A DNA stretch of 64,000 nt from Desulfovibrio desulfuricans (GTDB lineage: Bacteria > Desulfobacterota > Desulfovibrionia > Desulfovibrionales > Desulfovibrionaceae). A program made the translations under genes and the position numbers. The stretch spans positions 1 to 64,000 of the forward strand of contig SUVB01000008.1 in the NCBI GenBank assembly GCA_015062205.1, in the 5' to 3' direction. Every line of letters begins with the position of its first letter. The first letter of the stretch is position 1. A model generated the notes under the pieces. The model saw only the letters and a list, made by a program, of their open reading frames with translations. It searched no databases and had not been told where the DNA came from. Shown here in pieces: positions 52,045 to 61,346 of the stretch.

Positions 52045-52397
52045 CAGTCGGCTGCATCCGGGATATAGCCCTTCAGTTCCTCTTCATTGTCAAATGTGGG
52101 GAAAAGCCCTTCGATTTCGGCTTTGCGCAGCAGGGCGGCAACGTGGGGCGCGGGGTTCAGCAGCACCAGCCGACGCCGCATGCCGCACCCCTTGGTGTTG
52201 ACGCTGACCAGTACGCCGAGGCCGGACATGTCCGCCTTGCCGACCGAACTGAGATCCAGAATGACCTGGCGGATATTGGGCGCGAAGAGGTAGGCTTCAA
52301 GTTCCTTGGTGAACTGCGCCACATCCGGCAGGCACATATCGCCCGCATAACGGAGTACTGTGACATTGGGATGCGATTCCGCCTTCAGTTCAAACAT
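52044..52397 (-). CDS. STAS-domain anti-sigma factor antagonist-like protein
   Basis: 117 residues, a single STAS domain: NVTVLRYAGDMCLPDVAQF, VILDLSSVGKADMSGLGVLVS. Classical antagonists (SpoIIAA/RsbV) are phosphorylated on the first Ser of DSSG; here that position is Met57 (ADMSG) while the next Ser58 is kept. It may therefore be unregulated by kinase, or act as a structural partner. ATG at 52397 with GGAGG. It overlaps the FapA-like gene by one base and follows dtd by 29 bases. Confidence 0.88.
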   Translation of the reverse strand: MFELKAESHPNVTVLRYAGDMCLPDVAQFTKELEAYLFAPNIRQVILDLSSVGKADMSGLGVLVSVNTKGCGMRRRLVLLNPAPHVAALLRKAEIEGLFPTFDNEEELKGYIPDAAD

Positions 52398-52426
52398 GTC
52401 CCGGAACCTCCGCTGCACGCCGCACA

Positions 52427-52909
52427 TCAGCGCGGGAAGAGCTCGGCAGAGTCCAGCCAGACTGTTACCGGCCCCCAGTTGCACAGAACCACATCCATAT
52501 CCGCGCCGAATATGCCTGAAGATACGCTGACTTCACATTGTTCGTCAACCAGGCGAGCAAAATCGGAAAACATGTCCGCGGCCCAGGCGGGATCGCCGGC
52601 GGCCGTAAACGACGGGCGGCGGCCCTTGCGGCAATCGGCGTACAGGGTGAACTGGGGCACGAGCAGCAGGCTGCCGCCGTACTCCTTGAGCGAGGTCTGG
52701 AATTTGTGCGTCAGTTCCCCCTCGCCGGGAAAAATGCGCAATTCCGTCAGCTTGCGGGCCATGCCGTAAAAGGCCCTGCTTTCGCGGAAAAGCGGCCCGT
52801 CCCCGGCGCCGAAGGCGACAAGGGCCATAAGCCCCACGCCGATGGAGGCCACGACCGCGCCCTCAACGCTGACGGAGGCGTGTTTCACGCGCTGCGCCAG
52901 GATGCGCAT
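52427..52909 (-). CDS. dtd: D-aminoacyl-tRNA deacylase, variant motifs
   Basis: 160 residues, DTD fold, normally removing D-amino acids or glycine from mischarged tRNA. The opening MRILAQRVKHASVSVEG and the C-terminal FGADMDVVLCNWGPVTVWLDS are characteristic. Two conserved spots differ. The SQFTL motif reads PQFTL (residues 85-89) and the (N/D)(D/E)GPVT motif reads NWGPVT (144-149). The Gly-cisPro pair GP, which enforces chirality, is intact. Start at 52909 shares one base with the fadD stop (TGATG). Confidence 0.9.
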   Translation of the reverse strand: MRILAQRVKHASVSVEGAVVASIGVGLMALVAFGAGDGPLFRESRAFYGMARKLTELRIFPGEGELTHKFQTSLKEYGGSLLLVPQFTLYADCRKGRRPSFTAAGDPAWAADMFSDFARLVDEQCEVSVSSGIFGADMDVVLCNWGPVTVWLDSAELFPR

Positions 52910-54675
52910 CAGGAGCCGCTCCCCGCTGCCGTGGCTTCCGGCGTCGCGGATGCTGCCGGCGCAGCCGCACGGCCTTGCCCGTTCCCATGCGCGGTCCGCT
53001 TGCGTTCCTCTTCCTCGCGCAGTATCCTGCGAAGCACCTTGCCCACGATGGTCTTGGGAAGCTCATCCCGAAACTCCACCAGGCGCGGCACCTTGTAGCC
53101 CGCGAGCTTTTGGCGGCACCAGGCGATGACCTCCGCTCTGGTCAGCTCCTCTCCGGGGCGGACCACCACATAGGCCTTGAGCGTTTCGCCCCGCAGCCCG
53201 TCCGCAATGCCCACGCTGACGGCCTCCCGCACCTTGGGATGTTCCAGCAGCACCTCGTCCACCTCGCGGGGGTAGACGTTGTAGCCGCCCACGATGACCA
53301 TGTCCTTCTTGCGGTCAATAATATAGAAATACCCGTCCTCGTCCATGGTGGCGAGGTCGCCTGTGTACAGCCAGCCGTTGCGCAGGGCGCTGGCGGTTTC
53401 GTCGGGGCGGTTCCAGTACCCGGCCATGACCTGCGGTCCGCGCACGACGAGTTCGCCCATCTTGCCGGGCGGCAGGGTGGCCGTGCCGCTCTCCATATCC
53501 ACGATGCGGGCGTCCGTGCCGGGCACGGGCATGCCGATGGAATTGGGGCGCTGCCCCTCCTGCCCGAGGGGATTGCAGTGGGTGATGGGCGCTGCCTCGG
53601 TAAGTCCGTAGCCCTCCAGAATGGACGCGCCCGTCGCCTCCTGAAAACGGCGAAAGGTTTCGCGCGGCAGCGGCGCGGAGCCGGAAACGCAAATCCTGAT
53701 GCTGCGCAGGTTGAAGGCCGCCAGGTTCTTCTGCTGCAGCAGAGAACTGTAGACGGAGGGTGCGCCGGGAAAGACCGAGGGGTGGTGCCTGTTGATGAGC
53801 CGCAGCACATCCTGCGGCACGTAGCGGGGCAGGGGCAGCACCGTGGCCGCCAGGGCCACAGGGATAATCAGGCCTGTGGTCAGCCCGTAGACGTGGAAGA
53901 AGGGCAGCAGGGAGATGAAGACGTGTTTCTCCGCAACGGTGGCGTGGATGATATCCAGCACCTGGCGGCAGTTTGTGCCCAGGTTGGCGTGCGTGAGCGT
54001 GACGCCCTTGGGCAGGCCCGTGGTGCCGCCCGTGTACTGCAGCATGACGGGATCGCGCAGGGGATCGGCCACCGGCGCGGACCAGCGTTCGGCCTTGTCG
54101 CAGAAGTGTTTCCAGGCGTGCACGTGCACGCCGTCATAGGGGATGGGCGTTGCTGTGGCGCGGCGCTCCTTGAGGCGGTAAAACCAGTTGAGCGGAAAGG
54201 ACAGCGCATCCTCCACGCCGGTGATGATGAAGTTGCGCAACGGCAGACGTTCGCGCAGGGCGGCGATGCGCGGCCAGAGGCGATCCAGCAGGATGATGTG
54301 CTCCGCGCCGGAATCGCCGATGTTGTCCATGAGCTCCTTTTCCATATACAGGGGGTTGGTCATGACCACAACGGCCCCGGCCTTGATGACGCCCCAGAAG
54401 GCCACCACCGTCTGCGGCAGGTTGGGCAGCATCAGGGCCACGCGCTGCCCCCTTTTGACGCCCATGCGCTTCAGCGCTCCGGCAAAGCGTTCCGCCTGTT
54501 CGCGCAGACGGGCATACGTGATGCGCGTATTCTGGAAGATGACCGCCGGGCGTTTGGGACAGGTTTCCGCCGCTGTGTCCAGCAGCGCATAGAGCGGCTT
54601 GTCCCAAGGTTCGGTCACACGCGGAACAAAGGCGTCGTAATGGGCAAACCAGGGGCGATCGCAGTCGGTGTTCAT
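52909..54675 (-). CDS. fadD: Long-chain fatty acid-CoA ligase
   Basis: 588 residues of the AMP-forming acyl-CoA synthetase family. The P-loop is YTGGTTGLPKGVTLTH (near 217-232). ILEGYGLTEAAPITHCNP, then GWLYTGDLATMDEDGYFYIIDRKKDMV and the C-terminal catalytic Lys region LPKTIVGKVLRRIL are all present. It activates fatty acids to acyl-CoA at the membrane. The C-terminal 35 residues are an extra Ala/Gly-rich tail. AAGGAA precedes the ATG. First gene of the fadD-dtd-STAS-FapA-CgeB-GT9 run. Confidence 0.92.
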   Translation of the reverse strand: MNTDCDRPWFAHYDAFVPRVTEPWDKPLYALLDTAAETCPKRPAVIFQNTRITYARLREQAERFAGALKRMGVKRGQRVALMLPNLPQTVVAFWGVIKAGAVVVMTNPLYMEKELMDNIGDSGAEHIILLDRLWPRIAALRERLPLRNFIITGVEDALSFPLNWFYRLKERRATATPIPYDGVHVHAWKHFCDKAERWSAPVADPLRDPVMLQYTGGTTGLPKGVTLTHANLGTNCRQVLDIIHATVAEKHVFISLLPFFHVYGLTTGLIIPVALAATVLPLPRYVPQDVLRLINRHHPSVFPGAPSVYSSLLQQKNLAAFNLRSIRICVSGSAPLPRETFRRFQEATGASILEGYGLTEAAPITHCNPLGQEGQRPNSIGMPVPGTDARIVDMESGTATLPPGKMGELVVRGPQVMAGYWNRPDETASALRNGWLYTGDLATMDEDGYFYIIDRKKDMVIVGGYNVYPREVDEVLLEHPKVREAVSVGIADGLRGETLKAYVVVRPGEELTRAEVIAWCRQKLAGYKVPRLVEFRDELPKTIVGKVLRRILREEEERKRTAHGNGQGRAAAPAASATPEATAAGSGS

Positions 54676-54739
54676 GGCGTTCCTTGTGCAGTAAGAGTAT
54701 GCCGCCGTTGCTGCTCCGCTTTCGACCGGGGCGGGGCGG

Positions 54740-54756
54740 CGCGGGCAAAGCCCGCG
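54740..54756 (-). terminator. Small hairpin after ispDF
   Basis: CGCGGGC-ttt-GCCCGCG lies 2 bases past the ispDF stop. No U-tract; weak evidence for termination. Confidence 0.35.
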
Positions 54757-54758
54757 TC

Positions 54759-55979
54759 TCAGCAGGAGGTGCAGACCGCCGTCACCACAGCATAAGCCTT
54801 GATGCCCTCCGCGCGGCCGGTAAAGCCGAGATGTTCCTCTGTTGTGGCCTTGAGGTTCACCCTATCGGGGGGCAGGCCCAGCAGCCGGGCCACATTCTTC
54901 CTGATTTCATCCCGGTACGGGGCCAGCAGGGGAATCTGCGCCACAACGGTCAGATCCGCATGCCGGGGCGTCACCCCGGCCTCGCGCGCCAGGTCAAGCG
55001 CCTGGTGCAGCAGCACGGCCGAGGAAATGCCTTCATAACGGGGATCCCTGTCGGGAAAATGCCTGCCGATGTCGTCCATGCAGGCGCAGCCCAGCACGGC
55101 ATCCGTCAGGGCGTGCAGCAGCACGTCGCCGTCGGAATGGGCCAGCACCTCAGGCGCGCCGGGAATGGGTACGCCGCCTATCTTCATGGGACGCCCCCGG
55201 CCGTAACGGTGCACGTCGTAGCCCATGCCTGTGCGCGTCTCCGGTGCGGAAGCCCTCTCCCGCAGCAGTTCCATATCTTCGGGACGGGTGATTTTCACGT
55301 TGGCGGCCTCCCCCGGCACGACGCGCACTTCACGGCCCAGCGCCTCCAGCAGGGAGGCGTCATCCGTCACGGACAGGCCGGCCTCCACGGCGTGCGCATG
55401 GGCGGCCCGCAACATGTCCAGGGCAAAGCCCTGCGGCGTCTGCACGGCCGCAAGGTCGGCGCGCGGCAGTGTGGACGCGACGCGCCCGTCGGCAATAATC
55501 TTGATGGTGTCCGTCACGGGAATGACCGGAATGACGCCTTCCGCCCCTTCCGCCAGCGCGGCGCACACGCGGCGCACAAGGTCAGGACTGATGAAGGGGC
55601 GCGCCGCGTCATGCACGAGCACATGCCGCACGCCGGGCGGCAGGGCCGCCAGCCCCAGGCGTACGGAATCCTGCCGCAGCGGCCCCCCGGCCGTCGTCAG
55701 CCAGGGCAGGCCCAGATCGTCCCGTCTGTGCAGGTCGGCAAGCAGCGCCCCTGCCTCTGCAAGCTGTTCGGGCGGGAAGACGAACACAAGCCCGCTCACG
55801 GCACAGCTGCGGCTCATGGCGCGGGCTGAATGCCAGAACAGAGGCGCGCCGCGCCACGGAAGAAACTGTTTGGCCGTGCCGCCCACGGCGGCGGCCAGGC
55901 GGCGGCCCTGACCGGCCGCCAGGATCAGCGCCCATGGCTTGTGCGCAGCGGGTCGCGCGCTGAACTGTTCCTCATTCAT
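54759..55979 (-). CDS. ispDF: Bifunctional IspD/IspF (MEP isoprenoid pathway)
   Basis: 406 residues. The IspD half (about 15-235) has the cytidylyltransferase loop ALILAAGQGRRL, VLVHDAARPFI and ITRPEDMELL; it couples MEP to CTP. The IspF half (about 250-406) has MGYDVHRYG (metal Asp and His), LAHSDGDVLLHALTDAVLG, DIGRHFPD and NLKATTEEHLGFTGR; it forms the cyclic diphosphate. The fusion joins steps three and five of the pathway and is common in delta- and epsilonproteobacteria. ispE is not nearby. GAAAGG upstream of the ATG. Confidence 0.95.
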   Translation of the reverse strand: MNEEQFSARPAAHKPWALILAAGQGRRLAAAVGGTAKQFLPWRGAPLFWHSARAMSRSCAVSGLVFVFPPEQLAEAGALLADLHRRDDLGLPWLTTAGGPLRQDSVRLGLAALPPGVRHVLVHDAARPFISPDLVRRVCAALAEGAEGVIPVIPVTDTIKIIADGRVASTLPRADLAAVQTPQGFALDMLRAAHAHAVEAGLSVTDDASLLEALGREVRVVPGEAANVKITRPEDMELLRERASAPETRTGMGYDVHRYGRGRPMKIGGVPIPGAPEVLAHSDGDVLLHALTDAVLGCACMDDIGRHFPDRDPRYEGISSAVLLHQALDLAREAGVTPRHADLTVVAQIPLLAPYRDEIRKNVARLLGLPPDRVNLKATTEEHLGFTGRAEGIKAYAVVTAVCTSC

Positions 55980-56063
55980 GGCGAACCTTTCGGAATATTC
56001 GTGCCGCCTCCTGACGGGAAGCAGGGCGCAGCCTTTTCAGTCAAGACCGCGCCCCCGGACACA

Positions 56064-56429
56064 GGTGGGAGCCGGACGGTAAGCCGGGTTCTGTCCGCGC
56101 GGTTGGCCGCGCGTGACCGTCATTCCTCTAGGAGCGCGGTTGCCCGCGCCCTCAAGCAACCTACCCGGAAGGCATGGGCCGGGCCGGCCGCCTTCCCTAT
56201 TTGGTCTTGCTCCGAACGGGGTATGCCGAGCATGCCGCGTCGCCGCGGCATCTGGTGGGCTCTTGCCCCACCGTTTCACCCTTACCGCGCCTTGCGGCGC
56301 GGCGGTTTGCTTTCTGTGGCGCTTTCCGAGGGTCGCCCCTCCTGGGTATTGCCCAGCGTTCCGCCCTGTGGAGCCCGGACTTTCCTCCCCGGGCCTGCGC
56401 CCGCGGCGACGGTCTGTCCGACTCCCGCC
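56064..56429 (-). ncRNA. rnpB: RNase P RNA (bacterial type A)
   Basis: About 366 bases on the minus strand. The 5' end GGGAGTCGGAC pairs with the 3' end GTCCGGCTCCC (helix P1, one G-U). Conserved cores are present: GAGGAAAGTCCGGGCTCC near the 5' end, GGGCAATACCCAGGAGGGG, ACAGAAAGCAAACCGCC, and AACCCGGCTTACCGTCC before the 3' end. It is the catalytic RNA that matures tRNA 5' ends. Exact ends are estimated from P1. It lies 40 bases downstream of the cdsZ-like gene in the same direction and may be processed from that transcript. Confidence 0.95.
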
Positions 56430-56469
56430 TGTGCGGCCGCGCGGGGCGCGGCCGTGATGCGTCGCCCAA

Positions 56470-57270
56470 TCAGGCGTCGGCTTCCTGCGTTTCTTCCGCT
56501 TTCGGTGCGTCCTGGGCTGCGGCCGCCTGGGGAACCTCATCCGCAGCGAAATGCTCGCACCAGAAGATGAGGCGCTGGCAGTTGGGGCAACTCAGGATCT
56601 GCTGGCCGCGCTGCAGTTCAATAAAGGACTGCGGCGGCACGGCGATATGGCAGCCGGAGCAGACGCCGTCCTTCACCGCAACGATGACGGGATGCTCCAG
56701 CCGCTTGCGGATGAATTCATAGCGCATGAACACGGGCTGGGGAATGGTCTTGCTGACCTGGGCGCGTTTGCCGTTCAGCTCTTCAAGGGCGGCATTGCCT
56801 TTCTGCAGCTTTTCTTCCAGACCGCCGCGCTTTTCTTCCAGTTCGGTCTTGAGTGCGTCGTACGTGCTGTTGATTTCCGCCAAAGCGTCGTTCTGGTACT
56901 GCAGTTCCTCAAGGAGCGTCGTTTTTTCCTCCTCGCGGGAACGGTTGACCCGCTCCATGCTGTCCATCTCGCGCATCATGGCGTGGTATTCACGCTGGTT
57001 GCCCACCTGCATGAGCTTGTTCTTGCTTTTCTTGATGCGGGCGGAGTCGTCATCGATTTCGAGTGAAAGGCGTTTCTGCTGGTCCTGCAAATGCGAGAGC
57101 TTGTCGAGAATGTAGTTGCGCTGTGTCTCGGCGGCGGCAAAGCGCTGTTCAAGGTCATTCAATTCGCCGGGGGCGCGCTCCAGTTCCTGCTTGACCGCGT
57201 GGATGGCGTCGTCTACCTTCTGCAGTTCCACAAGCTGTCTGATCTGTTCAAAGTATACGGCATCGCTCAT
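56470..57270 (-). CDS. CdsZ-like coiled-coil zinc-ribbon protein
   Basis: 266 residues. A long antiparallel coiled coil (about 10-180, heptads rich in Glu/Leu/Lys) is followed by a C4 zinc ribbon: CSGCHIAVPPQ near 205 and CPNCQRLIFW near 229. This matches the family once called DUF164 and now CdsZ, thought to act on stalled ribosomes or RNA (family knowledge, role still debated). Strong GAGGAGG at the start. The Ala/Glu-rich 25-residue tail is variable. It follows the Nif3-family gene by 33 bases. Confidence 0.87.
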   Translation of the reverse strand: MSDAVYFEQIRQLVELQKVDDAIHAVKQELERAPGELNDLEQRFAAAETQRNYILDKLSHLQDQQKRLSLEIDDDSARIKKSKNKLMQVGNQREYHAMMREMDSMERVNRSREEEKTTLLEELQYQNDALAEINSTYDALKTELEEKRGGLEEKLQKGNAALEELNGKRAQVSKTIPQPVFMRYEFIRKRLEHPVIVAVKDGVCSGCHIAVPPQSFIELQRGQQILSCPNCQRLIFWCEHFAADEVPQAAAAQDAPKAEETQEADA

Positions 57271-57303
57271 GCTGAGGTCCTCCTCTGAAGAAACGGCTTT
57301 TTG

Positions 57304-58092
57304 TTACAGCGCAACGGGGCGGAAGGGCGAAACGGAGGGCACAAAGAACACCTCCACGTCCTGAAGCCGCTGCTGCAGCAGACGGCTCATGCGGCGCATC
57401 ATTTCCTCCTCAAGGCTGTGGTGCCCCACATCCAGAAGGCAGATGCCCGCGCCGAGGGCCGTGTGATATTTGACGTCGCCGGTGATGAACACCTCCGCCC
57501 CGGCGGCCTGCGCCTCCGCCAGCAGGGAAGAGCCCGACCCTGTGCAGTAGGCCACGCGGAGCGCGCGCCGCGGTTCCGGCCCGCAGGCGACAGGGCCTGC
57601 AAGCGGCGCATGCCGGGCAATCAGGGCCGCGATCTGCTCGACGGTCATGGCCTCGGGCAGGTCGCCCGCAAGGCCGAAGCCCAGGGGCAGAGCCCCCTCC
57701 TGCGCGGGGACCGTAGGCTCCAGCACGCGCAGATTGCGCAGGCGCAGCTCTTCCGCCAGCCAGCCCGCCGGGCCGCGACTGTTGACGTCCAGCGAAGTGT
57801 GCGCCGCATACAGGGGCACATCGGCCCGGAACAGCAGGCGCAGAACCTCGTGATAATCGTCAAGGCGATTGGGCAGGGCGGGCTTGAGCGCCAGCGGGTG
57901 GTGGCTGAGGATGCACTGCGCCCCGGCGTCCAGCGCCTTGGTGACGGACGCCGGGGTCGGGTCCAGACAGACGGCAAGTTTTGTCGCCTCCTGCCGTCGC
58001 GCGGCCACCTGCAGGCCGGAGGCATCCCATGACGCAGCTGCGGAGAGTGGTGCGATTTTTTCTATTGCAGTAACTATATCAATGAGTTGCAT
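57304..58092 (-). CDS. Nif3-family (YbgI/DUF34) metal-binding protein
   Basis: 262 residues. The di-metal ligands of Nif3 proteins are visible: LSHHPL near 61-66, HTSLDVNSRGPAGWLAE near 95 and the C-terminal DVGHHSLEEE. Suggested to be GTP cyclohydrolase-like or a metal chaperone; the function is unsettled. Start at 58092 (GGGGAATTTT before ATG) chosen over ATGs at 58107 and 58149 because the family begins with LIDIVTAIEKIAP. It heads the operon with the CdsZ-like gene and rnpB. Confidence 0.9.
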   Translation of the reverse strand: MQLIDIVTAIEKIAPLSAAASWDASGLQVAARRQEATKLAVCLDPTPASVTKALDAGAQCILSHHPLALKPALPNRLDDYHEVLRLLFRADVPLYAAHTSLDVNSRGPAGWLAEELRLRNLRVLEPTVPAQEGALPLGFGLAGDLPEAMTVEQIAALIARHAPLAGPVACGPEPRRALRVAYCTGSGSSLLAEAQAAGAEVFITGDVKYHTALGAGICLLDVGHHSLEEEMMRRMSRLLQQRLQDVEVFFVPSVSPFRPVAL

Positions 58093-58111
58093 AAAATTCC
58101 CCGCCATAACA

Positions 58112-58146
58112 AAGGCGCTTTCCTGCGTTGGCAGAGAAAGCGCCTT
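58112..58146 (-). promoter_or_regulatory. Hairpin in the Nif3-family leader
   Basis: An 11-bp perfect stem (58112-58122 with 58136-58146) around a 13-base loop, in the untranslated leader 20 bases before the start codon. On the minus strand it is followed by TTTGTTATG. It could attenuate transcription or influence translation initiation. Confidence 0.55.
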
Positions 58147-58264
58147 CAAAAGCCCCGGCGAAAAATGGTACGAGTTTTTGCGGCAATGCTGTTTCGCGCC
58201 TTGTCTTGCCCTGTTGCCGCAGCGGAATATCCGCCGTCAGCAAAAGGTGTTCCGTGAAACGGAG

Positions 58265-58293
58265 AATATAGTTTTAAGACCTGCGCTTGTCAA
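58265..58293 (-). promoter_or_regulatory. Near-consensus sigma-70 promoter of the nif3-cdsZ-rnpB unit
   Basis: TTGACA (58288-58293), exactly 17 bases, TATATT (58265-58270) on the minus strand. Predicted start near 58258, leaving a leader of about 165 bases. Such a strong promoter fits an operon that ends in RNase P RNA. Confidence 0.85.
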
Positions 58294-58314
58294 GAAAAAC
58301 GGCGCAGTCCCTCA

Positions 58315-59124
58315 CTATTGGCCGCGCAGGTAGCGCACGGCGTTGACAAAAAGCAGCGTGCCCGGCGGGTCCAGTTCTCCGCGGGTCCAGCCGGGGTGGT
58401 TGGTCACGTGGTGAAAGGCCTCGGGGTGCGGCATGAGGCCGAGCACATGGCCCGTCGGGTCGGTCAGCCCGGCGATGGCCAGGCTGGAACCGTTGGGGTT
58501 CAGCGGGTATTCCTGCGTGGGGCGGCCGGTGGCCGGGTCGGCGTACTGCAGGGCGATGCAGTTTTCCGCCTCAAGGCGGCGCAGGCAGTCCTCGTCGCGG
58601 GCAATGAGCTTGCCCTCGCCGTGCCGCACGGGCATGGCCAGCAGGGGCAGGTTTTTTGTGAAGACGCAAGGGCTGGCGGGATTGGGCAGAAGGTGTACCC
58701 AGCGGTCTTCAAAGCGGGCGGAATCGTTGTGCCCGAGCGATACTTGGCGTTCGAAGCGGCTGCCGCCCAGCGCGGGCAGCACGCCCAGCTTGACCAGCAG
58801 CTGAAAGCCGTTGCAGATGCCGAGAATCAGCTTGCCCTCGTCCAGAAATTCCCGCAGGCTGTCCAGCAGGGGCCTGCCTGCGGCATCCTTGAGATACCGC
58901 CAGCGCATGGCCCCGGCCTGGGCCGCGCCAAGGTCGTCGCCGTCCAGAAAGCCGCCGGGAAAGATGAGAAAATGATAGTCAGCCAGGCGAACCTTGCCCC
59001 CCGCCAGATCGGAAAAATGCACGACGTCGGCCCTGTCCGCCCCGGCCAGCCGCGCCGTGTGCGCAGTTTCCATGTGCGAATTGGTGCCGTACCCGGTGAT
59101 GACCAGCGTGTTGACCGTACCCAT
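58315..59124 (-). CDS. purQ: FGAM synthase glutaminase subunit PurQ
   Basis: 269 residues. It releases ammonia from glutamine for formylglycinamidine synthesis in the purine pathway. Class I amidotransferase residues: the nucleophile Cys in ILGICNGFQLL (about 96-106) and the His/Glu in LMPHPEAF near the C-terminus. FPGGFLDGDDLG is typical of PurQ. ATG at 59124 with AAGGAGG about 10 bases upstream; the longer frame to 59283 lacks similarity. purL is not adjacent. Divergent from pyrG, so purine and pyrimidine genes share a control region. Confidence 0.92.
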   Translation of the reverse strand: MGTVNTLVITGYGTNSHMETAHTARLAGADRADVVHFSDLAGGKVRLADYHFLIFPGGFLDGDDLGAAQAGAMRWRYLKDAAGRPLLDSLREFLDEGKLILGICNGFQLLVKLGVLPALGGSRFERQVSLGHNDSARFEDRWVHLLPNPASPCVFTKNLPLLAMPVRHGEGKLIARDEDCLRRLEAENCIALQYADPATGRPTQEYPLNPNGSSLAIAGLTDPTGHVLGLMPHPEAFHHVTNHPGWTRGELDPPGTLLFVNAVRYLRGQ

Positions 59125-59254
59125 GCGGGGAAAGCCTCCTTGGCTTGCGTCGCGGCCCTCCGGCGGAGGCGGCGCGCCCTGCGCCCGTGCCGTGCAGCAG
59201 GGCGCATGCTGCCGTGCGGCGTCAGGCGACCCTGCAATATGAAAAGGGATTTGT

Positions 59255-61004
<1,750 letters not shown>

Positions 61005-61072
61005 GGCGCGGCCGCGCCCCGGTCCGGAAGCTTCGGCGCATGCGGCCGGGTCGGATGGCCAAGGAGAAAAGG

Positions 61073-61097
61073 GGAGGGCGCAGGCCCTCCTTTTTTT
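61073..61097 (+). terminator. Intrinsic terminator after pyrG
   Basis: GGAGGGC-gcag-GCCCTCC followed by seven T, 68 bases after the pyrG stop. Confidence 0.92.
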
Positions 61098-61164
61098 ATG
61101 CTGGCATTGTGAAAAAATTCTGGAACATGTGCAACTGCTGACTATTGCATAATTTTTGCTGTTA

Positions 61165-61180
61165 TGGCACAGTCCTTGTA
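61165..61180 (+). promoter_or_regulatory. Sigma-54-like promoter before rpoN
   Basis: TGGCAC-AGTCC-TTGTA: a perfect -24 element with correct spacing, but T replaces the conserved C at -12. A poor sigma-70 pair (TTGCTG, 17 bases, TAAATA) overlaps it. It may indicate autoregulation of rpoN, or be chance. Confidence 0.45.
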
Positions 61181-61346
61181 AATAGAAAGAATTTTTTCGG
61201 CGGCTGTCCGGACGCTCGCGGATGCTTGGGAAGCTGAAACATCGCCCCCGGGAACAACATTCCGTCATCGCGCCGGAAGAAGGCGGCGGCGCTTCCTGAC
61301 AGCCTGCGCCCGATGAGGCAAAATTTCTACAGGACAACAGCGACAG

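Larger units (their letters stand above)
61005..61346. other. pyrG-rpoN intergenic region
   Basis: 342 bases. It contains the pyrG terminator (61073-61097), an A/T-rich stretch with a sigma-54-like element (61165-61180), and a leader of about 155 bases to rpoN with no recognised coding frame. Confidence 0.6.

Noticed and set aside
52975-54795. 606-codon plus-strand frame opposite fadD
   Set aside because: Antisense to a complete acyl-CoA ligase with all motifs; no similarity of its own.
55830-56570. Open frames across the RNase P RNA region
   Set aside because: The conserved cores and P1 pairing show that this is rnpB. The frames are open only because of GC content.
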